Positions 1 to 5,960 of a DNA stretch of 9,158 nucleotides are shown here, piece by piece. A program made the position numbers and the translations under genes. Source of the stretch: Chloroflexota bacterium. GTDB lineage: Bacteria; Chloroflexota; Limnocylindria; QHBO01. The notes under the pieces were generated by a model that made no database searches, had not been told where the DNA came from, and saw only the letters and a program-made list of their open reading frames with translations. The stretch spans positions 1 through 9,158 of the forward strand of contig JACDHU010000051.1 in NCBI GenBank assembly GCA_013820865.1, given 5' to 3'. The stretch's first letter is position 1. Every line of letters starts with the position of its first letter.

Positions 1-109
1 GACCGCGCGACAGGTCACCGGCGATGAGCTCATCCACTTGAACCGTGGCAGCGGCGTAGGCGAAGGGAACGCCGGTTGCGCCGCCGAACGTGCGACCCGC
101 CTGGACCGA
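1..109 (-). other. Possible coding remnant or gene start at left window edge
   Basis: On the minus strand the frame that follows the methyltransferase stop codon (TGA at 112-110) stays open for about 36 codons to the window edge. About three quarters of its codons end in G or C and its composition is protein-like, with a hydrophobic stretch around GVPFAYAAATVQVDELIAGD. The only usual start codon in it is a GTG at 37-35, with no Shine-Dalgarno sequence. A plus-strand frame is also open over the same bases with similar codon bias. I cannot decide whether this is the start of a gene lying mostly outside the window, the 3' end of a plus-strand gene, or chance. Confidence 0.2.
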
Positions 110-1138
110 TCAGCTTGAACGGACACGCGACTCCCATGCTGAGGGCAAGTCGGCCGGCGCCGCACGTCGGGCCACGATCGTCCAGGCATGCCGGTTGTAC
201 GAGTGAGCATATCCATACCGATCACGCAGCAGCCTCGCGATGGGGATGGCGGAGACCGACGCGAAGGACTCGCGGAGTCGCGCTTCGATGCGTGGCCAGC
301 TCAGCCGGTTCCAGTGGTAGGCGCGCCGGCGCTGGACCTCGTGGTCGGGGGCATCGGCCATGTTGAAGAAGGTCAGGATCAGGCCATGGCGCGCGAGGCG
401 CATCGCCTCCTCCAGGGCAGCTTCCATGGCCTCGGGCGAGAGGTGCTCGAAGATGTCGGAGGCGATCACCTCGTCGAAGGCTCCGTCCGGATACGGCAGT
501 TCGAGGATGTTTCCCACCTCGAAACTCGCTCCGGGAAAACGCCGACGCGCGTTGGCCACGTTCTTGGCGCTCAGATCCACGCCGATATAGTCGAGGTGGC
601 GCGCCAATCCTGACTCCGCGATGGCTCGATAGTCGTTTGCCGACCCGCACGCGAGTTCGAGGACAGCGAGCGGCTCGATAGAGCGGCCTTCGAGCGTTGA
701 GCGCCATCGATCGACGAGCTGCATCTGGCGGTCGGCGATGGCCGCATCGACGCGCCGAACCGCCGCCTGCTTGATGGGATTCCGATACGAGCCCATCTTC
801 ACGCCCAGCTCGGCAGCTCGGGCGCGGAGCGACTCATTCAGGCCGATCGCAAAGCGAATTTCCTCGTCCATGATCGATTCGAACTCCGCTCCGAACCGCC
901 TCGATACAAGGACGTGGCGGAGAGCGATGCTCTGGAGGTTGAGCCTCGGGTTCTGGTACCCGGCGACGAGGTACCTGTCGAGCATCGCTGCCGACCCGGA
1001 GCTCCATGTGCGTTCCAACAGGAAGCGTTCGGCGCGATCGCCCATGGGCAGGACGCTGAGCACGCGCGAGGCGGCGCGAGCGACCATCGAGAGCGTCCAC
1101 GCCGCCGCGAGCTGTGCGCGCATCGAGATCGTGGACAT
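110..1138 (-). CDS. Class I SAM-dependent methyltransferase
   Basis: A 342-residue cytosolic protein that should transfer a methyl group from S-adenosylmethionine to an unidentified acceptor. The Rossmann-fold domain lies at about residues 155-325. Motif I, LELACGSANDY (160-170), is the glycine-containing SAM loop. The acidic end of strand 2 is in IGVDLSAKN (185-193). The block LPYPDGAFDEVIASDIFEHL (214-233) is the typical methyltransferase 11/25 motif. The first 150 residues are helical, rich in Arg and Ala, and match no family I recognise. Start: ATG at 1138; an in-frame ATG five codons later is an alternative, and neither has a convincing Shine-Dalgarno sequence. It lies 56 bp downstream of the MFS exporter on the same strand, so co-transcription is possible. 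The methyltransferase call is firm; the substrate is unknown. Confidence 0.88.
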   Translation of the reverse strand: MSTISMRAQLAAAWTLSMVARAASRVLSVLPMGDRAERFLLERTWSSGSAAMLDRYLVAGYQNPRLNLQSIALRHVLVSRRFGAEFESIMDEEIRFAIGLNESLRARAAELGVKMGSYRNPIKQAAVRRVDAAIADRQMQLVDRWRSTLEGRSIEPLAVLELACGSANDYRAIAESGLARHLDYIGVDLSAKNVANARRRFPGASFEVGNILELPYPDGAFDEVIASDIFEHLSPEAMEAALEEAMRLARHGLILTFFNMADAPDHEVQRRRAYHWNRLSWPRIEARLRESFASVSAIPIARLLRDRYGYAHSYNRHAWTIVARRAAPADLPSAWESRVRSS

Positions 1139-1194
1139 TGCGTCTTACCGTAGCAGAGCCCTCCACGCCTCACCGATGTGTGATGGACCGCCCT

Positions 1195-2421
1195 CTACGC
1201 CGCGGCGGTCGGCGCGCCCTCCGCCTCGGCGGCGCGCAACGCATCCTCGGTCAGGACGGCGCGCGTGAGCAGCAGCGTCAGTCCCAGGACTCCGGCCATG
1301 ACAAATACCGCCTGGAGGCCGATGAACTGACCGACAAGGCCGCCGGCCAGCGCGCCGATCGGCTGCGTTCCCCACGCCAGCAGCCGATACGCGGAGTTGA
1401 GCCGTCCCAGCAGATGATCGGGCACGATCCGCTGACGGAGCGAGACGGTGATCACGTTCCAGACCACGATGAAGAGGCCGGTGATCGCGAAGCTGCCGCC
1501 GATGATGAAGACGTTCGTGGTGAACGCCGGAACGGCGAAGCCGAGAGCCGTGACGATGACGCACGCGAACAGGAGCGGCACGCGACCGAAGCGACGCTCG
1601 AGCGCCGCGGCCGTGAATGAGCCGGCGAGGCTGCCGATCGCAAAGGTGGTGCTGAGCACCCCAAACTCGGGCTCGCTCAGCCCCATCGGCCCAAGGGCGA
1701 AGAGGACGAAGATGGCCTGGGTTGCCGCGGAGGCGAGATTCATGACCCCGACCATCATGGCCAACGTGCGCAGGACGGGCCGGTCCCACAGGTAGCGCAG
1801 CCCCTCGCCGATGTCCGCCGTCAGCCGGGTCGGCGGCCCCGTGCGCACGGGCTTGAAATTGCCAACGATGATCGACAGGCCAACCGCCGCGATAGCGTAG
1901 CCGATGACGCTGCTCCCCAGCGCGAGCGGCAGGGAGACCACGATGAGCAGGCCACCCAATGGCGGGCCAACAAACTGGTTCGCCACCAGCTCGACCCCAT
2001 ACAGGCGGCCGTTGGCGGACGAAAGCTGTTCCTTCCCGACGATCGACGGGAGGATGGACTGGGCGGCGGTGTCAAAGAAGGTCTCGGCCACGCCGAGCGC
2101 GAGCGCCGCAACGTACAGCACCGGCAGCGACAACCCGTCCACGAGGGACAGCACAACGAGGACGCCGACCGCCACGACGCGGAAGAGCTGCACGTTTCGC
2201 ATGGTGCGTCGCCGGTCCATGCGATCGGCAAGCGCGCCGGCGATGAGCACGAAGATGAGCCACGGCAGTCGTGAGACAAGTGCGAGGCCCGCGATGAGCA
2301 ACGGCGAATCGGTCAGGCGGACGGCCAGCAGCGGGAGGACGATGAAGAAGATCCCATCGGCAAGATTCGAGACCGCGGATGCGCCCCACAGGCGCCAGAA
2401 GTTTGTCGGCAGACCCTTCAT
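1195..2421 (-). CDS. MFS exporter, 12 helices, EntS/MFS_3-like
   Basis: A 408-residue inner-membrane transporter of the major facilitator superfamily, probably a proton-driven exporter of a small hydrophobic compound or siderophore-like molecule. About twelve hydrophobic helices run through residues 10-395. The loop after helix 2 carries motif A (AGALADRMDRRRTM, about 61-74). The second half holds the usual IVPDHLLGRLNSAYR segment, typical of the MFS_3 (enterobactin exporter-like) branch. Length is normal for that branch. The start ATG at 2421 has no Shine-Dalgarno sequence and the promoter would lie right next to it, so the mRNA may be leaderless. A winged-helix regulator is transcribed divergently 42 bp away, with an inverted repeat between them, the classic layout of an exporter repressed by its neighbour. 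Family assignment is strong; the cargo cannot be read from sequence. Confidence 0.9.
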   Translation of the reverse strand: MKGLPTNFWRLWGASAVSNLADGIFFIVLPLLAVRLTDSPLLIAGLALVSRLPWLIFVLIAGALADRMDRRRTMRNVQLFRVVAVGVLVVLSLVDGLSLPVLYVAALALGVAETFFDTAAQSILPSIVGKEQLSSANGRLYGVELVANQFVGPPLGGLLIVVSLPLALGSSVIGYAIAAVGLSIIVGNFKPVRTGPPTRLTADIGEGLRYLWDRPVLRTLAMMVGVMNLASAATQAIFVLFALGPMGLSEPEFGVLSTTFAIGSLAGSFTAAALERRFGRVPLLFACVIVTALGFAVPAFTTNVFIIGGSFAITGLFIVVWNVITVSLRQRIVPDHLLGRLNSAYRLLAWGTQPIGALAGGLVGQFIGLQAVFVMAGVLGLTLLLTRAVLTEDALRAAEAEGAPTAAA

Positions 2422-2441
2422 CGGTCGGAGTCTGCCGCAAG

Positions 2442-2461
2442 TGGTTGAGAACTGTCAACCA
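2442..2461. promoter_or_regulatory. 20-bp inverted repeat, probable operator of the divergon
   Basis: The arms TGGTTGA (2442-2448) and TCAACCA (2455-2461) form a perfect 7-bp inverted repeat with a 6-bp centre, in the only gap between the divergent exporter and regulator genes. The size suits a dimeric winged-helix protein. It covers a minus-strand TTGACA (2458-2453), a possible -35 element for the exporter, and ends next to a plus-strand TATGAT (2463-2468). The inferred role is binding of the regulator encoded at 2464 to repress both genes. Confidence 0.6.
2453..2458 (-). promoter_or_regulatory. Possible -35 element of the MFS exporter gene
   Basis: The minus strand reads a consensus TTGACA here. 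With an 18-bp spacer the -10 hexamer would be CAGACT (2434-2429), which matches the consensus at only three of six positions. Transcription would then start almost on the exporter ATG at 2421, in line with its missing Shine-Dalgarno sequence. The element sits inside the inverted repeat. Confidence 0.35.
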
Positions 2462-2462
2462 G

Positions 2463-2468
2463 TATGAT
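2463..2468 (+). promoter_or_regulatory. Possible -10 element (TATGAT) of the regulator gene
   Basis: TATGAT matches the -10 consensus at five of six positions but overlaps the first two ATG codons of the regulator frame (2464 and 2467). If it is the real -10, transcription starts near 2475 and translation must begin at the in-frame ATG at 2482. No good -35 is found at normal spacing; the inverted repeat occupies that place. Confidence 0.3.
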
Positions 2469-2991
2469 GAACAACGAGCCGATGAGACCGATACCGTCCG
2501 AACGTCGACCCGCCACCCGAGCCGAGGCGCGCGCACTCGCCCATCCCCTGCGCCTCCGGATTCTTCGCCTCTGCCTGGACGAGGCACTCACGAATCGCGA
2601 GATTGCCGATCGGCTCGGTCAGCAGCCCGCCACCGTCCTGTACCACGTGCGCACGCTGATCAAGACCGAGTTTCTGAGGCGAGAGGCTGAGCGCCGTGGC
2701 CGGCGCGGCGCGCGCGAACTCCCCTATCGCGCGACGCGCAAGTCATGGGCACTCAGCTTCGAGCCCGACTCAACTGGTCAGTTGGCCATGATTGACGCGG
2801 TCCGGGCCGAGCTGGCCGATGCCGGTCCAGACGCCGTCCTCACCCTGTCGCGCCTCGGCCCCCGTCTTCGACCCGAGCAGATCGAGAAGCTCGAGCAGCG
2901 CCTCACCGAGATCATCGAGCAGGCAAGCGCGGACGATGATCCCGCCGGCGAGCCGATCGGCCTGCTGATCGCCCTGCACCGCAGGCGTTGA
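2464..2991 (+). CDS. ArsR-like winged-helix transcriptional regulator
   Basis: A 175-residue DNA-binding protein that likely represses the adjacent exporter. The winged helix-turn-helix covers about residues 18-95. It begins with the ArsR-type entry helix (ARALAHPLRLRILRLC), followed by helix-turn-helix TNREIADRLGQQPATVLYHV (43-62), with recognition helix QPATVLYHVRTL and a basic wing (RREAERRGRRGAR). The layout is that of the HTH_20/ArsR group. The single Cys (37) argues against the classic metal-sensing CxC site. The C-terminal half (100-160) is acidic and helical, likely for dimerisation or ligand sensing. No Shine-Dalgarno sequence precedes ATG 2464, ATG 2467 or ATG 2482; if TATGAT at 2463 is the -10, the protein starts at 2482 (169 residues). 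The 20-bp inverted repeat directly upstream is the probable binding site. Confidence 0.85.
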   Translation: MMNNEPMRPIPSERRPATRAEARALAHPLRLRILRLCLDEALTNREIADRLGQQPATVLYHVRTLIKTEFLRREAERRGRRGARELPYRATRKSWALSFEPDSTGQLAMIDAVRAELADAGPDAVLTLSRLGPRLRPEQIEKLEQRLTEIIEQASADDDPAGEPIGLLIALHRRR

Positions 2992-3071
2992 CCACCATCA
3001 GTTGCGTTTCAGCCCGCGGAGCTATCGGCGAGGTTTGCCGCGCTCCGGCGCGCATCCAATCACCTGGTGCA

Positions 3072-3260
3072 ATGCACAACCATCGGGAAGCCGATATCCG
3101 CCACTTCTTCGACGATACCTTTACCGGGTGAAACGGCCAGGTGTGGCTCTTGGTGCAGGCCGGCCCCGAGCGGATCCTGGTTGTGCCTATTGCCCGTATG
3201 GACGGCATGTGTCCCCACGGCGACCCGCGTTGGGTCATACGCCGCGCTACCGGGCAATAG
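3072..3260 (+). pseudogene. Small gene of 62 codons interrupted by one in-frame TGA
   Basis: An ATG at 3072 opens a frame ending in TAG at 3258-3260, with one TGA at codon 20 (3129-3131). Ignoring that TGA, codons end in G or C about 70% of the time on both sides of it. The conceptual product is well balanced: an acidic/aromatic start (READIRHFFDDTFTG), then NGQVWLLVQAGPERILVVPI, then ARMDGMCPHGDPRWVIRRATGQ. A single G-to-A change turning TGG (Trp) into TGA would explain the break. I do not recognise the family. Alternatives are a sequencing error, stop-codon read-through, or two shorter frames; a GTG at codon 24 could restart a 39-residue product. A selenocysteine reading is unlikely (see rejected items). 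It lies 80 bp after the regulator on the same strand. Confidence 0.45.
3187..3260 (+). repeat. 10-bp inverted repeat around the end of the interrupted gene
   Basis: CTATTGCCCG (3187-3196) and CGGGCAATAG (3251-3260) are perfect reverse complements with 54 bp between them, and the right arm ends exactly on the TAG stop codon. Inside are two smaller pairs: CGTATG (3195-3200) with CATACG (3236-3241), and GACCC (3222-3226) with GGGTC (3232-3236). These could nest into one larger fold, although CG at 3195-3196 and C at 3236 cannot be used twice. The region codes at the same time, so function is uncertain. Confidence 0.4.
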
Positions 3261-3303
3261 CCGGCCGATGGGGGCCAGATCATGCTTCCTCACGCTCCGA
3301 GTA

Positions 3304-3353
3304 GTCAGCTGCTGACGCGCTTTCGCGCCTAATGCTCGCCACGACTGCATTAG
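3304..3353. terminator. Cluster of three hairpins between convergent units
   Basis: Three inverted repeats follow one another: GTCAG-CTG-CTGAC (3304-3316), GCGC-TTTC-GCGC (3317-3328), and CTAATGC (3329-3335) with GCATTAG (3347-3353), 11 bp apart. They lie between the plus-strand small gene and the minus-strand membrane-protein operon, where transcription from both sides must end. None has a run of T on either strand, so these are not textbook intrinsic terminators. A regulator-binding role for the last one is also possible. Confidence 0.35.
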
Positions 3354-3364
3354 TCACAACGGGA

Positions 3365-3380
3365 GGGCGGCCGGCCACCC
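3365..3380 (-). terminator. GC-rich hairpin after the membrane-protein operon
   Basis: On the minus strand GGGTGG-CCGG-CCGCCC forms a 6-pair stem with one G-T pair, 25 bp past the stop codon of the last operon gene. It is placed as a terminator should be, but no T tract follows. Confidence 0.3.
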
Positions 3381-3405
3381 GGCTCCACGTTTCCCGCCAT
3401 CTCGG

Positions 3406-3912
3406 TCAGCCCAGGAGCGGGAACGCAGCCAGGAGGATCCCCATCACGATGAGCGCCACGTGGACGCCGATCAGCGACAACCGCGCTGGCGAAAACGGGT
3501 CATCGAGCTGGCGTGGCACCGGCAGAAGGCGATACCACAGCCACAGGCCCATCCATCCGCCGAGGAGGATTCCTGCGGTCATCAGCAGCCAGCCCGAAGC
3601 CGCGATCGGGTCATCGGGAAGCCATGCCCAACCGATCGCGAGCAGCGCAAGCCCGACGAGAGACGCGGGGACGACGAGGGCATAGCGCGCCACGGGCCAG
3701 GTGAGGCTTGCAAACAGGATGGTCGGCATGAGCAGCCAGCCTCCCGCCAGCGCCAGGCCCACGAGGGGCGGCGCGTCAAGGGTGGTGACGGCCAGCGCCC
3801 AGATGAGGCCCAGCGCCACGACGGCCGTGGCGGCCAGGCGGCGCACGCGGCCCGCGAACCGGCGGTCGGCGGAGAGCTCGATGGGCGTCGCGCGGCGCAG
3901 GACGGCGCTCAT
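3406..3912 (-). CDS. Five-helix membrane protein, unknown family
   Basis: A 168-residue integral membrane protein, last gene of the radical SAM operon. After a basic cytoplasmic N-terminus (residues 1-25, six or more Arg) come five hydrophobic helices at about 26-45, 48-70, 75-98, 105-127 and 145-165. A short polar loop (PVPRQLDDPFSPAR, 131-144) precedes the last helix. The protein ends within a few residues of helix 5. No catalytic motif, Cys pair or signal peptide is visible and I do not recognise the family. The start ATG at 3912 overlaps the upstream stop codon as ATGA, indicating translational coupling. Its role is presumably tied to the membrane or lipid process served by the operon, but that is inference from context only. 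Coding status is well supported by position, overlap and codon bias. Confidence 0.75.
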   Translation of the reverse strand: MSAVLRRATPIELSADRRFAGRVRRLAATAVVALGLIWALAVTTLDAPPLVGLALAGGWLLMPTILFASLTWPVARYALVVPASLVGLALLAIGWAWLPDDPIAASGWLLMTAGILLGGWMGLWLWYRLLPVPRQLDDPFSPARLSLIGVHVALIVMGILLAAFPLLG

Positions 3913-4331
3913 GCCGCGACGGGGTGCTCGCTCGTCTCGCGCAGGAACATCACGAACCCGGCGAGGAAGGCGAGGTCAGCCACGGCGAAGATCAGGAAGG
4001 CGGGATGGATCAACTGGCCGATGGCCAGGTAGAAGAACGCGAGGCCGGCGAAGATCGTCTTGTACACGATTCCCAGCTTGACGATACCGAGGTTGGCGGG
4101 CGCGTCGCTGTAGACCAGCCAATAGCCAAGGCCCTGCACGAACACGAAGGCCGCGGTCAGGTGGATGTACGAGGTGTTGTTCGGCAACGCGATGCCGAGT
4201 GCCGCAAAGAGCGGATCGAATAGGAAGAAAAAGCCGACGCCCAACACGATGTCATAGAGCGCCGCGACGAGGAAGAACGTGCGCCAACCGGTGCTGGCGG
4301 GCGTCGTGTTGGCGGTGGTGGCCGTGGTCAT
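3909..4331 (-). CDS. Four-helix membrane protein, unknown family
   Basis: A 140-residue integral membrane protein between the radical SAM gene and the five-helix gene, overlapping both by ATGA (4328-4331 and 3909-3912). A Thr/Ala-rich N-terminal tail (1-15) is followed by four helices at about 17-38, 55-74, 82-106 and 108-130. Polar or charged residues inside or near the helices include Asp27 (ALYDIVLGV), His57, Lys85, Lys91, His109 and Asp119. These could line a pore or binding site. Helix 1 and the FDPLFAALGI segment that follows are rich in Phe and Leu. I cannot assign a family. Its tight coupling to the radical SAM enzyme suggests a dedicated partner such as a substrate carrier or membrane anchor; this is inference. 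Confidence 0.78.
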   Translation of the reverse strand: MTTATTANTTPASTGWRTFFLVAALYDIVLGVGFFFLFDPLFAALGIALPNNTSYIHLTAAFVFVQGLGYWLVYSDAPANLGIVKLGIVYKTIFAGLAFFYLAIGQLIHPAFLIFAVADLAFLAGFVMFLRETSEHPVAA

Positions 4332-5662
4332 GCGCTGATCCTCCGTGTCCGTGTCTCTCGCAGGTAGCGGCGCCGGTGCTCGTGGAAGGCGCTGCGACGC
4401 CGGGTCCGCTCGTCCTCGGTGTACAGGCGACGGCCGAGCTCGACGAGATTGTGCTGCAGAACCTCGGGCGACATGTGCTTCGGGCGGAAATTCACGTCGA
4501 ACAGGGTGCAGCGCTCCCAGGCTTCGGGCTCCAATAGTCGGCCATCGGCCAGGAAGCGGTCATACATCGGTGTGCCGGGAAACGGCGTCAGAACCGTGAT
4601 CTGCACGTCGAACTGGCCGCTCTCTTGGACGAAGTCGGCCACCGCGTCGAACACTTCCGGCCCGTCACCATCGAGCCCCAGGACGAAGCAGCCGTTCACC
4701 GCGATGCCATGCGACTGCACGCGTTCGATGGCCGTCAGATAGCGGTCAAAGCGACCGCGCTTCCAGTTGCGCCGCAGCTCGACGCCCTCGATGCCGGCGG
4801 CGGTCGGGCTTTCGAGGCCGATGAGCACCTCGGCGCAGCCGGCCTCGCGCATGAGCTCCAGCAGCTCCTCGTCATCGGCGATGGAGACGTCGCTCTCGGT
4901 GAACCAGCGGATGTCCTCGTCAGCAACAGCTCGGAGCAGCTCCTTGGCGTGGCGCCGATGAACGAAGGAGTTGTCGTCGGCGAACTCGATGAACGGCTTC
5001 GGCCACAGCTTCTTGATCTCGCGGATCTCGTCAATGACCCGCGCGACCGGCTTGATCTTGTACAGGGGCGTGAGCCGGATGGATGCCGCGCAGAATTCGC
5101 AGCGCCACGGGCAGCCGCGCTGCGTCTGGATCGTGATCCGGTTGTAGCGATCGATGTCCAGCAGGTCGAAACGCGGCATCGGCGCATCGGCCAGGTTGAA
5201 CTCGCGCCCGTCTGCGGCGTAGACCGGCTTGAGACTGCCCGCCGAGAGGTCAGCCACGAGCTGGGGCCAGCCAAGTTCGCCCTCACCGATGACGATGGCG
5301 TCGGCATGCCGTGCGGCCTCGTCCGGCCGCGCCGTCACGTGCAACCCGCCAAGCACGGTCCGCACGCCGAGCGTGCGGTATCGGTCTGAAAGCTCGTAGG
5401 CGTCCTTGATCTGCGCCGAGAACGAGGCGATGGCGGCAACGTCGCAGACCGGGAGCTCCTCGAGCTTCCGCAGATCGGGAACCTCGTGATAGCTGATCTC
5501 GAAGGAGTCAGGTGTCATGCCGGCGAGCGTGAGCAGGCCGAGGCTCGGCAGCGACGCGATCACCTTGCTGCGCTCAACGAATCCGGGCATGGTCATGCCG
5601 ATGGCGTTCAGCTCCGGGCTGGACGCCCGGACCCCGCTCATGGCAATGAAGGCAATGTGCAT
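4328..5662 (-). CDS. Radical SAM enzyme with N-terminal B12-binding-type domain
   Basis: I place the start at ATG 5662 (444 residues), because the first Rossmann strand MHIAFIAMSG begins there; an in-frame GTG at 5686 would add eight residues. Neither has a good Shine-Dalgarno sequence. Numbering from the GTG, the B12-binding-type fold spans about 9-150, with GGLHVTARPDEA (113-124) and IVIGEGE (132-137) blocks. The usual DxHxxG ligand for base-off cobalamin is not evident, so cobalamin may bind without a His ligand or not at all. The radical SAM core follows with CPWRCEFC (Cys192, Cys196, Cys199), the CxxxCxxC motif that holds the 4Fe-4S cluster. GLESP (290-294) and LTPFPGTPMYDRF (367-379) complete the barrel. 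The Arg-rich tail has no known motif. The layout resembles lipid-modifying (hopanoid-type) and BchE-like enzymes. The reaction is unknown. Confidence 0.9.
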   Translation of the reverse strand: MHIAFIAMSGVRASSPELNAIGMTMPGFVERSKVIASLPSLGLLTLAGMTPDSFEISYHEVPDLRKLEELPVCDVAAIASFSAQIKDAYELSDRYRTLGVRTVLGGLHVTARPDEAARHADAIVIGEGELGWPQLVADLSAGSLKPVYAADGREFNLADAPMPRFDLLDIDRYNRITIQTQRGCPWRCEFCAASIRLTPLYKIKPVARVIDEIREIKKLWPKPFIEFADDNSFVHRRHAKELLRAVADEDIRWFTESDVSIADDEELLELMREAGCAEVLIGLESPTAAGIEGVELRRNWKRGRFDRYLTAIERVQSHGIAVNGCFVLGLDGDGPEVFDAVADFVQESGQFDVQITVLTPFPGTPMYDRFLADGRLLEPEAWERCTLFDVNFRPKHMSPEVLQHNLVELGRRLYTEDERTRRRSAFHEHRRRYLRETRTRRISA

Positions 5663-5710
5663 GTGCGGAACAATACGTCCCGGCACTGCGGGTGAACTGC
5701 GGTCGCCGCC

Positions 5711-5815
5711 TCAGCGAGGAGAACGGCGCGTCGCCGACAGGATCCACATCACCCCAAGGACCGATGCGATGAGCAGCGCAAACACAAGCAGTTCGCGCGG
5801 GATGGTGAGTTCCAC
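5711..5815 (-). CDS. 34-residue single-helix membrane protein
   Basis: A GTG start at 5815-5813 lies 6 bp downstream of a strong GGAGG (5826-5822). This fixes the frame start despite the same frame being open further upstream. The product is 34 residues: a short amphipathic start (MELTIPRE), one hydrophobic helix at about residues 9-28 containing VFALLIASVLGVMWI, and a basic tail (TRRSPR). By the positive-inside rule the C-terminus faces the cytoplasm. There is no Cys, leader motif or cleavage site. It precedes the radical SAM gene by 48 bp on the same strand and is probably the first gene of that operon. It could be a small subunit or regulator of a membrane complex. A longer reading from 5896 adds an Arg/Pro-rich segment that looks non-coding. 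Confidence 0.6.
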   Translation of the reverse strand: MELTIPRELLVFALLIASVLGVMWILSATRRSPR

Positions 5816-5821
5816 GTCCAA

Positions 5822-5826
5822 CCTCC
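5822..5826 (-). promoter_or_regulatory. Ribosome binding site GGAGG of the 34-residue gene
   Basis: GGAGG on the minus strand sits 6 bp before the GTG at 5815, optimal spacing. It is the clearest Shine-Dalgarno sequence I found at a gene start in this window and decides the start of this very small gene. Confidence 0.65.
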
Positions 5827-5892
5827 GAGCAGGGCAAGCCCCCTCAAGCCTGCCGAAGGGCACGGACGGCCGGGTCAGCATACGACCCTCGC

Positions 5893-5915
5893 GCAAGGGT
5901 AGCGCAAAGGGTAGC
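5893..5915. repeat. Tandem 11/12-bp repeat upstream of the radical SAM operon
   Basis: GCAAGGGTAGC (5893-5903) is followed at once by GCAAAGGGTAGC (5904-5915): two copies differing by one inserted A. An inverted ACCCT (5885-5889) faces the first AGGGT (5896-5900). The position, about 80-100 bp before the first gene of the minus-strand operon, suits an activator or repressor site. No protein-coding explanation is convincing. Confidence 0.45.
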
Positions 5916-5917
5916 TG

Positions 5918-5937
5918 CGGGACAGCGAAATGTCCCG
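5918..5937. repeat. 20-bp inverted repeat CGGGACA-N6-TGTCCCG
   Basis: Perfect 7-bp arms (5918-5924 and 5931-5937) flank the 6-bp centre gcgaaa. As RNA it would form a 7-pair stem with a six-base loop; as DNA it is a typical dimer site. It lies immediately beside the tandem repeat. GTCCCGAAGG (5932-5941) also recurs inverted as CCTTCGGGAC at 6060-6069. Confidence 0.45.
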
Positions 5938-5960
5938 AAGGAACAGGCGTCCAACCTCGG

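Noticed and set aside
1114..1620. 168-codon plus-strand frame overlapping the MFS exporter
   Set aside because: Very rich in Arg, Asp and Glu with no fold; it is the shadow of membrane helices on the minus strand.
2771..2784. CAACTG-GT-CAGTTG inverted repeat inside the regulator gene as a second operator
   Set aside because: The arms share only part of the intergenic repeat, and a 6-bp pair inside coding sequence is easily due to chance.
3129..3160. Selenocysteine reading of the TGA in the small gene
   Set aside because: A 5-bp stem (3137-3141 with 3149-3153) follows the TGA, but it lacks a recognisable SECIS apical loop and the surrounding residues form no redox motif; loss of a Trp codon is simpler.
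4625..5389. 254-codon frame antisense to the radical SAM gene
   Set aside because: The opposite strand encodes the CxxxCxxC motif and the full radical SAM fold; this frame is its shadow.
5711..5896. 61-residue version of the small membrane protein
   Set aside because: The extra N-terminal segment is Arg/Pro-rich, has no ribosome binding site and overlaps the repeat region; the GTG at 5815 has a perfectly spaced GGAGG.
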